A DNA stretch of 64,000 bases from assembly GCA_016789955.1 (NCBI GenBank), contig JAEUPB010000018.1, forward strand, positions 62,001 through 126,000, written 5' to 3'. Source of the stretch: Rubrivivax sp. (GTDB taxonomy: Bacteria > Pseudomonadota > Gammaproteobacteria > Burkholderiales > Burkholderiaceae_C). A model generated the notes under the pieces. That model saw only the letters and a program-made list of their open reading frames with translations, had not been told where the DNA came from and did no database searches. Made by a program: the position numbers and the translations under genes. This document shows positions 8,674 through 16,720 of the stretch, piece by piece; the stretch's first letter is position 1, and each line of letters opens with the position of its first letter.

Positions 8674-10880
8674 TGGACGGAGGCCGCATGAACGATCCGG
8701 TTCCGCCCGCGGAACGCGACGGTCCGCCGGCGCATGCCCCGGGCCAGGGCCGCACGAGCAACGTCCACTTCTCGCACGTCACCACCGGCCGCTGGCTGCC
8801 ACCGCCGGGCAAGGCCCCAGGCTGGCCGTTCGCCGAGATCGGGCACTGGCAGATCGACGCCCAGGCCGCCGCCGAGGACTGGCTCACGGGTCTGCGCGAG
8901 TGGCGCCGCGAGCATCGCTCGCGCCTGGGCTGGGACGACAGCGCGTACCGCCGGCCCGACCTGCAGTGGGCGCAGCGGAACATCGTGCACGTGCAGACGA
9001 TGGTCGAGGACCGCTACTTCTACGATCCCGAGAGCGGCCGCTACACGGTCGACCGCTACCTCGACGACCTCGAGCGGCGCTACGGTGGCGTCGACAGCGT
9101 GCTGGTCTGGTACGCCTACCCGAACATCGGCATCGACGAGCGCAACCAGTTCGACCTGGCGCGCTCGCTGCCGGGCGGGGTCCAGGGCCTGCGCGGCGCG
9201 GTGGCCGACTTCCACCGCCGCGGCGTGCGCGTGTTCCTGCCAGCCAAGCCGTGGGACCACGGCACGCGCGACGAAGGCCGGCCCGAGTGGGAGGCGATGG
9301 CCGAACTGGTGCGCGCCACCGGCGCCGACGGCATCAACGGCGACACCTACAACGGCGTGCCGCGCGCGTTCTACGACGCCTGCGACTCGCTCGGCTGCCC
9401 GGTGGTGCTGGAACCCGAGTCGACGATCTCCTCCGAAGAACAGCTCATGTGGAACGTGCAGAGCTGGACGAAGAAGGTGCCGGCTGATCTGGTGCCCGTG
9501 GTGCCGAAGTGGAAGTGGGTCGAGCCGCGGCACATGATCCACATCGAGAACCGCTGGGGCCGCGACCGCCGGCACGACCTGCAGAACCTGTGCTTCAACG
9601 GCATCGGCTACAACGCGTGGGAGAACGTGTGGGGCATCTGGAACGGCCTCGTCGAGCGCGACGCCGAGGTGCTGCGCCGCCTGGCGACGATCTTCCGCGC
9701 CTGCGCGCCGCTGCTGGTCAGCGCCGGCTGGGCGCCGTATGCGCCGACGCTGCAGCGGCACGTCTACGCAAGCCGCTTCCCCGGTGACGACGGCCGCGTG
9801 CTGCACACGCTGGTCAACCGCGTCGAGTCCGACCTCGACGGCGAGCAGCTCGTGCTGCCGCATCCCGCCGGGGCGCGCTACGTCGACCTGTGGCACGGCC
9901 GCGAGCTGGTGCCGCGCGTCGATGGCGGCTGCGCCTGGCTCTCGTTCCCCATCGAGGCTCTCGGCTACGGCGCCGTGCTGACGCTCGCGCCCGGCGCCGC
10001 GATGCCCGAGCTGCCCGAGCTGCTGCAACGGCTCTCGGCAATGGCCGCGCGGCCGCTGGCGAGCCTGTCGACCGCGTGGCGTTCGCTGCCGCAGACGATG
10101 GTGACGATCGCGCCGACCGCGCCTCGTTCCGAGGCGCCTGAAGGCATGGTGACGATCCCGGGCGGGCCGTACGACTTCGTGGTCGGCGGCGTCGAGATCG
10201 AAGGCCAGCTGTGGGATGGTGTGGATGTGCAGTACCCGTGGGAGCCGAGCGCGCGGCGCTTCCACCGCCACCGCCTCGACGTGCCCACGTTCCACATCGA
10301 TCGCACGCCGGTCACCAACGCGCAGTTCCAGCGTTTCGTGCAGCAGAGCCGCTACGTGCCGCAGGACGCCGGCAACTACCTGCGCCACTGGGTCGACGGC
10401 GCGCCGCCGGCCGGCTGGGATCACAAGCCGGTGACCTGGGTGTCGCTGGAGGACGCGCGGGCCTATGCCGCGTGGGCCGGCAAGCGGCTGCCGCACGAGT
10501 GGGAGTGGCAGCTCGCGGCGCAGGGCCGCGATGGGCGCTTGTACCCGTGGGGCTCCACGTGGGACGGCCACGCCGTGCCGCCCACGCAGCGCGGCCGCAC
10601 GGCGCCGGTGCCGGCCGACGTGGGTTGCCTTCCGCGCGGCGCCAGCCCGTACGGCGTGCTCGACCTCGTCGGCCATGTGTGGCAGTGGACCGACGAGTAC
10701 CGCGACGAACACACCCGCGCCGCGGTGCTGCGCGGCGGCAGCGCCTACCTGCCGCAGACCTCGCACTGGTACTTCCCGCAGGCGCAGCGGCTGGACCAGC
10801 ACGGCAAGTACCTGCTGATGGCGCCTGGCAAGGACCGCTCGGGCTGCATCGGCTTCCGCTGCGTGGTGGACGCGGGATGA
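8673..10880 (+). CDS. Glycosidase-like protein fused to formylglycine-enzyme-like (SUMF1) domain
   Basis: 735 residues from ATG at 8673 (GGAGGG upstream); an in-frame ATG at 8688 is also possible. Residues 1 to about 480 form an unfamiliar domain with features of a TIM-barrel glycoside hydrolase: many aromatics, VWYAYPNIGIDERNQ, an RVFLPAKPWDHGT strand and ADGINGDTYNG. From about residue 490 (MVTIPGGPYDF) it is a FGE-sulfatase/SUMF1 domain with the PVTNAQFQRF, GKRLPHEWEWQLAA and LDLVGHVWQWTDEY signatures. The cysteine pair of true formylglycine enzymes is missing: the RGGSAYLPQ segment has no Cys. It is therefore unlikely to mature sulfatases and may be a binding or catalytic module with another job. 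No signal peptide is visible. Function unknown. Confidence 0.7.
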   Translation: MDGGRMNDPVPPAERDGPPAHAPGQGRTSNVHFSHVTTGRWLPPPGKAPGWPFAEIGHWQIDAQAAAEDWLTGLREWRREHRSRLGWDDSAYRRPDLQWAQRNIVHVQTMVEDRYFYDPESGRYTVDRYLDDLERRYGGVDSVLVWYAYPNIGIDERNQFDLARSLPGGVQGLRGAVADFHRRGVRVFLPAKPWDHGTRDEGRPEWEAMAELVRATGADGINGDTYNGVPRAFYDACDSLGCPVVLEPESTISSEEQLMWNVQSWTKKVPADLVPVVPKWKWVEPRHMIHIENRWGRDRRHDLQNLCFNGIGYNAWENVWGIWNGLVERDAEVLRRLATIFRACAPLLVSAGWAPYAPTLQRHVYASRFPGDDGRVLHTLVNRVESDLDGEQLVLPHPAGARYVDLWHGRELVPRVDGGCAWLSFPIEALGYGAVLTLAPGAAMPELPELLQRLSAMAARPLASLSTAWRSLPQTMVTIAPTAPRSEAPEGMVTIPGGPYDFVVGGVEIEGQLWDGVDVQYPWEPSARRFHRHRLDVPTFHIDRTPVTNAQFQRFVQQSRYVPQDAGNYLRHWVDGAPPAGWDHKPVTWVSLEDARAYAAWAGKRLPHEWEWQLAAQGRDGRLYPWGSTWDGHAVPPTQRGRTAPVPADVGCLPRGASPYGVLDLVGHVWQWTDEYRDEHTRAAVLRGGSAYLPQTSHWYFPQAQRLDQHGKYLLMAPGKDRSGCIGFRCVVDAG

Positions 10881-13708
10881 TGCTCGCGCGGGCCGTGGTC
10901 GCGTGCGGGCTCGGGCTCGCCTTCGGGCTCGCGCTCGTGCTCGGGCCCGGCGGCGCGGCAAGGGCCGCCGCGGCGCCCGCGCCCACGCGGATCGCGCTGA
11001 TTGGCGGCACCAGCACCGAAGCGCCCGGACGGCACGAGTACGCCGCCGGCATCGAGCGGCTCGCGGCGTTGTTGCAGGCCTGGTCGCGCGGCCGTGGCGG
11101 GCGGCCGCTGCAGGTGGATCGCTACCCGGGCGGCTGGCCCGACGACGAGCGGGTGCTGCGCCACGTGCGCACGCTCGTGCTGTACGCCGACGGCGAGGCC
11201 CGTCACCCGCTGCGCGACGCGGGGCGCCGTCGCGTGTTCGACGAGCTGATGCGTCGCGGCGCGGGCTTCGTCGCGCTGCACCAGGCATCGACGGTACCGG
11301 CCGACGGCGATGCGATCGGGCTGCAGGCCGCGCTGGGCGGCGCGCGCATCGGCTTCCACGACCGCACCACCGAGCACGCGACGCTGGAGCCGGCCTCGGC
11401 CGCGCACCCGGTGCTGCGCGGCGTGCGCCCGTACGCGCATCGCGACGAGTTCTATCCGACGCTGCGCTACGCCGCGCAGGGCGTCCTGCCGGTGATCTCG
11501 GCGACGCTGCACGTGCAGGTGCGGGAGGGGCGATCGGTGGTCGAAGACCTGCCCGAGCGCGCCACGGTGGCCTGGGCCTACGAACGGCCCGGCGGCGGCC
11601 GGTCGTTCGGCTACACCGGCGCCCACTACGCCGAGGCGTTCGACGAGCCGATGCTGCGCCGGCTGCTGCTCAACGCGATGCTGTGGACCGCCGACCTCGA
11701 GCCGCCCGCCGCCGACGACGTGGCGGCCGTGGGTGCGACGGCGGCTGCGGCGATGCGGCCCCGCGCCGCGGCGCGATCGTCGGCCTCCCCCGACGACGTG
11801 ACGACCTTCCATCGTGACGCTCTGCGCAGCGGGTGGAACCGCCGCGAGACGGTGCTGACACCCGCGGCCGTCTCCGGCGGGGGCTTCGGGCCGACGTGGT
11901 CGTCGCCGCCGCTGGCCGGCGACGATGCGCAGCCCGCGCGGCTGTATGCATCGCCGCTGTACGTCGAGCGGCTCGCCGTCACCGCCGGGCCGCACCGCGG
12001 CGAGACCTACGCCGCCGTGCTCGCCGCCAGCAGCAACGGCGAGGTGGTGGCGGTGAACGCGGCGCGCGCGGGCGACCTCGCGCCGGGCCGGATCCTGTGG
12101 CGCACGCGGCTGGCGCCTCCGTGCAGGCTGCAGCCCGCGCCGCTCGACGGCGTGGCCACCGGGGTGCTGAGCACGCCGGTCATCGACGTGCCGCGCCAGC
12201 GCCTCTACGTCACGCACTGCGATCCGCACCAGCGCTGGCAGGCCTGGGCGCTGGACCTGGGCAGCGGGGCCGTCCTGCCCGGCTGGCCGGTGCGCCTCGA
12301 CGAGGCGGCCCTGAACGCCGCCAACCGCAATGCCGGCCCCGCGCCGGTGCCGCCGCGGCGGCGATTCGACTTCCGCGTGCAGCGCGGCGCGCTGAACCTG
12401 AGCCCGGACGGCCGCCGGCTCTACGTCGTGTTCGGCGAGACCGAGACGGGCTGGCTGGTGTCGGTGGACACCGAGCGCGCGCGCATCGCCAGTGCATTCG
12501 CGGTGGCGGCGATGCCGCACCGCGGCAGTGGGGGCCTCTGGGGCGCGGGCGGGCCGGCGGTGGACGACGACGGCCATGTGCACGTGGTCACCGGCACCGG
12601 ATTCGAGGGCTACAAGGACCAGCCGCACGACTGGACGCAATCGCTGCTGAAGCTGGCCGACGATGCGCGCGACGGGTTGCGGCTGGCGGGCACGTACACG
12701 CCGTTCAACCATTGCTCGACCGCCGCTGCGGACATCGACCTCGGTTCGGGCGGCGCGATGCTGCTGCCGACGCCTGGCCCGAGGCTCCTGGTGATCGGCG
12801 GCAAGCAGGGCAATGCCTACCTGCTCGATCGCGATCGTCTGCCGGGCAGGCTCGACCGCCGGCCGCCGTGCAGCGACGACCCGACGACCGATGGCTCGCT
12901 GCTGCCACCCGAACCCCAGCCGCACTTCGGCCGGCGCGGCCCGCTGAACGTGTTCGGCCCGTACTCGGAGCGCGATGCGGCACTCGACCTGGCGCGTGCG
13001 CGTTCGGTGCCGGCAGCGTTCCGCGGTGACGACGACCGGTGGTCGATCTACCTGACGGGCAACACGCGCGCTGCGCCGGGGTCGGCGGTGGCCGTGCCTC
13101 CCTCGCTGGTGCGGCTGACGGTGGACGAGTCCGGTGTCGCTCCGCACCTGCGCGTGGAGCGCGCGCAGCCCGACGCCGTCTTCGGAAATCCCGGCTCGCC
13201 TCTGGTCAGCAGCAACGGGCCGCGCGACGCCATCGTGTGGGTGCTGGACGAGAACGCGCCGCGGTCGGCGGCGCTCGCCGGCGCGCGGCCGCCCGCGCCG
13301 GTGCTGCACGCGTACGACGCGCTGACGCTGGCACCGCTGTGGCGCAGCGAACCCGGCGCCCTGCGCACCAGCGGCAAGTACAACGAGCCGCTGGTGGTGC
13401 GCGGGCAGGTGATCGTCGGCACCGATCGCCTGCAGGCCTTCGGGCTCGGTGCCGCCGCGCCGGGCGCGCGACGCCTGCAGCCCTTGCCGGCCGGCGCCGG
13501 CGCGGCCGAGATCTACGCCGCACGCTGCGCCACGTGCCACGAGCAGGCGCAGGGCAACGTGCCGCCGCGCTCGTTGATCGCGCAGCACCCTGTCGAACGC
13601 ATCGCGGCGGCACTGGGGACGGGTGCGATGCGGGTGCACGCCGAAGGTCTCGAGGGTGCCCAGATCGATGCGCTGGCGCGGTTCCTGCGGGAGGGCGCGG
13701 CACGATGA
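10877..13708 (+). CDS. Secreted ThuA-like / PQQ-type propeller / cytochrome c fusion
   Basis: 943 residues with an N-terminal signal peptide (GLGLAFGLALVLG core). Residues about 38-280 are a ThuA-like (trehalose utilisation, class I amidotransferase-fold) domain with RIALIGGTS, GFVALHQAS and the EFYPTLRY region. Residues about 310-855 form a quinoprotein-type beta-propeller with repeated W-x-G and LYVxxG blades. Residues about 875-943 are a mono-heme cytochrome c domain with CATCH at 884-888. The likely role is a periplasmic quinohemoprotein that oxidises a sugar or polyol and passes electrons to the respiratory chain. ThuA-type domains are linked to 3-keto-sugar metabolism. It overlaps both neighbours by 4 nt. 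Domain order is clear; the reaction is inference. Confidence 0.75.
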   Translation: MMLARAVVACGLGLAFGLALVLGPGGAARAAAAPAPTRIALIGGTSTEAPGRHEYAAGIERLAALLQAWSRGRGGRPLQVDRYPGGWPDDERVLRHVRTLVLYADGEARHPLRDAGRRRVFDELMRRGAGFVALHQASTVPADGDAIGLQAALGGARIGFHDRTTEHATLEPASAAHPVLRGVRPYAHRDEFYPTLRYAAQGVLPVISATLHVQVREGRSVVEDLPERATVAWAYERPGGGRSFGYTGAHYAEAFDEPMLRRLLLNAMLWTADLEPPAADDVAAVGATAAAAMRPRAAARSSASPDDVTTFHRDALRSGWNRRETVLTPAAVSGGGFGPTWSSPPLAGDDAQPARLYASPLYVERLAVTAGPHRGETYAAVLAASSNGEVVAVNAARAGDLAPGRILWRTRLAPPCRLQPAPLDGVATGVLSTPVIDVPRQRLYVTHCDPHQRWQAWALDLGSGAVLPGWPVRLDEAALNAANRNAGPAPVPPRRRFDFRVQRGALNLSPDGRRLYVVFGETETGWLVSVDTERARIASAFAVAAMPHRGSGGLWGAGGPAVDDDGHVHVVTGTGFEGYKDQPHDWTQSLLKLADDARDGLRLAGTYTPFNHCSTAAADIDLGSGGAMLLPTPGPRLLVIGGKQGNAYLLDRDRLPGRLDRRPPCSDDPTTDGSLLPPEPQPHFGRRGPLNVFGPYSERDAALDLARARSVPAAFRGDDDRWSIYLTGNTRAAPGSAVAVPPSLVRLTVDESGVAPHLRVERAQPDAVFGNPGSPLVSSNGPRDAIVWVLDENAPRSAALAGARPPAPVLHAYDALTLAPLWRSEPGALRTSGKYNEPLVVRGQVIVGTDRLQAFGLGAAAPGARRLQPLPAGAGAAEIYAARCATCHEQAQGNVPPRSLIAQHPVERIAAALGTGAMRVHAEGLEGAQIDALARFLREGAAR

Positions 13709-15564
13709 ACGGCTGCACCGTGCGGGTCGGCGGGCTGCTCGGCGAGGCGATCGCGGCGAGCCGCCGCGGGCGTCTGTCGCGCTTCATCGTCGACGAGACC
13801 TCGCCCGCGGTGCAGCTCTTCGCTCCCGCGCAGCGCGATGGGCACACCGCTGGCGACTGGTACGGCGAGCACGCGGGCAAGTGGCTGCAGGCCGCGGCCC
13901 GCGCTGCGGCGCACGACGGCGATGCGGCGCTGCGCGAGCGCGTGCGGCGCGTGGCGCGCTTCCTCGTCGCGCAGCAGCAGCCCGATGGGTATCTCGGCAC
14001 CTACGCCGCCAGCCATCGCTTCATGCAGCCCGCGCCACCGGCGCCAGCGCTGCGCGCCTGGGACGGCGCCCCCTCGCGCCGCACCTGGGACCTGTGGGTG
14101 CACGCCTGCCTGCTGCTCGGGCTGCTGGAGGTGCATCGGCACTGGCCCGACGATGCGCTGCGGGCGGCCGCGTGCCGCATCGGCGACCTCTGCGACCGCG
14201 TGCTGCGGACGGGCGACCCGGGTCGTCCACCGATCGACGTCCTGACGCTCGGCAACCACCACGGCCTCTCGGCGACCGTGCTGCTCGACGCCATCGCGCA
14301 GCTGCATGCCGACATCGGCGAGCCGCACCATCTCGCGCTGGCCGAGCACCTGGCGTCGCGCATCGATGCGCTGCCCGAGCCGGCGCTGCTGCAGCGGCTC
14401 GCCGCCGGAGCCGACGCATCGGAGATCGCCACCGGCAAGGCCTACCAGCTGCTGTGGAACGCCGTGGGCCTGGCGAAGCTGCAGCGGCTCACCGGCCGGG
14501 CCGACCTGCTCGCCGCGTTGCAGGCCTTGTGGCGCAACGTGCACGAGCACCACCTGACGCTCGGCGGTGGCCCCTGGGGCGGCGTGGCGCACCGCTCGCG
14601 CGAGGTGTTCAACGCGCGGGGCACGTTCAGCCCGCACGGCTACGTCGAGACCTGCTCGACGATGGCGTGGATCCTGCTGAACCGCGAGCTCCTCGCGATC
14701 ACCGGCGCGGCGGTGCATGCCGATGCGATCGAGCAGGCGCTGTGGAACGACCTGCTCGGCGCGATGGCGCCCGACGGCGAGGACTGGTGCTACTACGTGT
14801 TCCCCAACGGCCGCCGTGCGCACACGACCGCCTGGCGCTGCTGCAAGTCCAGTGGCGCGATGGCACTGGAGGAGATCGCGCCGCTGGTGGCCACGCTCGA
14901 CGAGCGCGACGATGGGGACGTGCTGAGCTGGCACCTGCACGGGCCGGCCACCGTGCGGGCTGGCGACGCAGTGATCGAGCAGCGGGGCCGCTACCCAGTC
15001 GATGGCCGGCTGACCTTCCACGTACATGCGGCGAGCACCGCACGGCCGCTGCACCTGCGGCTGCGCGTGCCCGCCTGGGCCGACGGCGCCACGCTCGAGG
15101 GCGCGCCCTGCGCCGCCGGAGGGTACGTCGACGTGGGCCGGCCGCTGCGGGCCGGCGACGAGGTGCGGCTCATCCTGCCGATGCCGCCGCGGCTGCACCG
15201 GCGCAGCCAGCGCAACGTGCAGGAGTCGGTGGCACCCGACGGAGCGCCGGTGCGGCAGGAGGTGCTGCGGCAGGACTGGGCTGCGCTGACGCGCGGACCG
15301 CTGGTCTATGCGACCGGGCTCGTCGACGGCTACAAGACCGGCGAGACGGTGCTGCTGCCCGAGTCCGGTGATCCGATCGAGACGCTGACGTGCGCCGGCG
15401 GCGATGGCGCCCCCACGCTGCGGCTGCACCCGTTGCGGCGCGCGCCGATCGACCTCGTGCCGTACTACCGCGCCGGCTCCCGCACGCACGGCGCGTGGCG
15501 GCTGACCTGGCTCGCGCTCGCGCCCGACGCCGCCGCACCGTGGACCGAGGAGGGCTCGCCGTGA
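13705..15564 (+). CDS. GH127-like glycoside hydrolase (DUF1680 family)
   Basis: 619 residues, close to the usual length of GH127 beta-L-arabinofuranosidases. The metal/catalytic constellation of that family is present: Glu315 and Cys317 in the ETC motif, then Cys379-Cys380 in WRCCK, with Cys379 in the place of the nucleophile. The (alpha/alpha)6-barrel region (about 1-430) has QQQPDGYLGTY and RTWDLWVHACLLLGLLE, and a beta-sandwich tail follows. No signal peptide is seen, so it probably acts in the cytoplasm on an imported oligosaccharide or glycoside. The ATG overlaps the preceding stop (ATGA), and its own stop overlaps the CoA transferase start. Arabinofuranosidase is the best guess, but specificity varies in this family. 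Confidence 0.78.
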   Translation: MNGCTVRVGGLLGEAIAASRRGRLSRFIVDETSPAVQLFAPAQRDGHTAGDWYGEHAGKWLQAAARAAAHDGDAALRERVRRVARFLVAQQQPDGYLGTYAASHRFMQPAPPAPALRAWDGAPSRRTWDLWVHACLLLGLLEVHRHWPDDALRAAACRIGDLCDRVLRTGDPGRPPIDVLTLGNHHGLSATVLLDAIAQLHADIGEPHHLALAEHLASRIDALPEPALLQRLAAGADASEIATGKAYQLLWNAVGLAKLQRLTGRADLLAALQALWRNVHEHHLTLGGGPWGGVAHRSREVFNARGTFSPHGYVETCSTMAWILLNRELLAITGAAVHADAIEQALWNDLLGAMAPDGEDWCYYVFPNGRRAHTTAWRCCKSSGAMALEEIAPLVATLDERDDGDVLSWHLHGPATVRAGDAVIEQRGRYPVDGRLTFHVHAASTARPLHLRLRVPAWADGATLEGAPCAAGGYVDVGRPLRAGDEVRLILPMPPRLHRRSQRNVQESVAPDGAPVRQEVLRQDWAALTRGPLVYATGLVDGYKTGETVLLPESGDPIETLTCAGGDGAPTLRLHPLRRAPIDLVPYYRAGSRTHGAWRLTWLALAPDAAAPWTEEGSP

Positions 15565-16703
15565 ACAACACCGCGCCGCCGGCAGCGGGCCCGCTCGGCG
15601 GCATCGCCGTGCTCGACCTGAGCGCCTACATCGCCGGGCCGTATGGCTGCGCGCTGCTGGCCGACCAGGGCGCCGACGTGCTGAAGATCGAGCCGCCCGA
15701 TGGCGACAACCTGCGCAAGTACCCGTCGACGCTGGCGAGCGAGAGCCGTGCCTTCGTCGGCGTGAACCGCGGCAAGCGCGGCATCACGCTGGACCTGAAG
15801 TCGCCCGCCGGGCTGGCCACGCTGCTGCGCCTCGTGCAGCAGGCCGACGTGCTGGTGCACAACTTCCGCCCCAGCGTGCCGCGGCGACTGGGCATCGCCT
15901 TCGAGCAGCTGCAGGCGCTCAACCCGCGCCTCGTCTACTGCTCCGTCACCGGCTACGGCGAGAACGGGCCGATGCGCGACAAGGCCGGCTACGACCAGGT
16001 GCTGCAGACGATGACCGGCATGTGCACGCTGCAGGGCAAGCGCGGCGGCGCGCCGGAGGTCATCTACGGCTCGGTGGTCGACTACTACGCCGCGGCGCTG
16101 GTGGCCGCCGGCGTGTCCTCGGCGCTGTACGAGCGCGAGAAGAGCGGCCTGGGCCAGCATGTCGGCATCTCGCTACTGGCCAGTGCGCTGACGATGCAAT
16201 CCGCGCGGCTGGTGTGGGCCGACGGCGAGCCGCGCGACGTGTGGCGCGACATGCGTTCCGGCGGCATCACGGGGCTGCACCCGACGCGCGACGGCTGGCT
16301 GTACCTGTCGGCCAACACGCCGCGCTTCTGGTCGGCGCTGTGCACGCTGGCCGGGCTGCCGGAGCTGCTGGCCGATCCACGCTACGCCACCGTGCGGCTG
16401 CGCGCCGAGCATGCCGACGAGCTGCTGCCGCGGCTGCACGCGGCGCTGGCCCAGCGCTCCGCCGACGAGTGGGAACAGTGCTTCGGCGACGAGGTGCCTT
16501 GCGCGATGGCGCGCCGCGTGGAGGACATGTTCGAGCATCCGCAGGTGGTCGCCGAAGGCATGGTCGGCGAGTTCGAGCATCCGCTGCTCGGCCGCTACCA
16601 GGGCGTGACGCACCCGATCAAGTTCAGCCGCACGCCGGGGCCGGTGCCGCGTGCGGCACCGGCGCTGGGCGAGCACAACGGCGAGCTGGACGCGGGCGGC
16701 TGA
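15561..16703 (+). CDS. Class III (CaiB/BaiF) CoA transferase
   Basis: 380 residues from a GTG that overlaps the glycosidase stop. Family features are the N-terminal GGIAVLDLSAYIAGP, ADVLKIEPP, the GKRGITLDLKS loop and the AGYDQVLQTMTG segment carrying the likely catalytic aspartate. These enzymes move CoA between carboxylic acids through an aspartyl-CoA thioester. With the CitE-like lyase at the other end of the chain it could form a two-step activation and cleavage route, like the succinyl-CoA:malate or itaconate/citramalate routes known elsewhere. The acid it uses is unknown. It is the last gene of the cluster and converges on the malic enzyme gene. Confidence 0.87.
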   Translation: MNNTAPPAAGPLGGIAVLDLSAYIAGPYGCALLADQGADVLKIEPPDGDNLRKYPSTLASESRAFVGVNRGKRGITLDLKSPAGLATLLRLVQQADVLVHNFRPSVPRRLGIAFEQLQALNPRLVYCSVTGYGENGPMRDKAGYDQVLQTMTGMCTLQGKRGGAPEVIYGSVVDYYAAALVAAGVSSALYEREKSGLGQHVGISLLASALTMQSARLVWADGEPRDVWRDMRSGGITGLHPTRDGWLYLSANTPRFWSALCTLAGLPELLADPRYATVRLRAEHADELLPRLHAALAQRSADEWEQCFGDEVPCAMARRVEDMFEHPQVVAEGMVGEFEHPLLGRYQGVTHPIKFSRTPGPVPRAAPALGEHNGELDAGG

Positions 16704-16711
16704 GCGCCGCC
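16695..16711. terminator. Stem-loop between converging CoA transferase and malic enzyme genes
   Basis: GGCGGC / GCCGCC with a 5-nt loop spans the CoA transferase stop codon and lies 10 nt past the malic enzyme stop. It could end transcription from either side. No T-run on either strand. Confidence 0.35.
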
Positions 16712-16720
16712 TGGGTCCGG

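Noticed and set aside
8673-10880. True formylglycine-generating enzyme that matures sulfatases
   Set aside because: No cysteine pair in the active-site segment and no sulfatase gene or CxPxR motif in any protein in the window.
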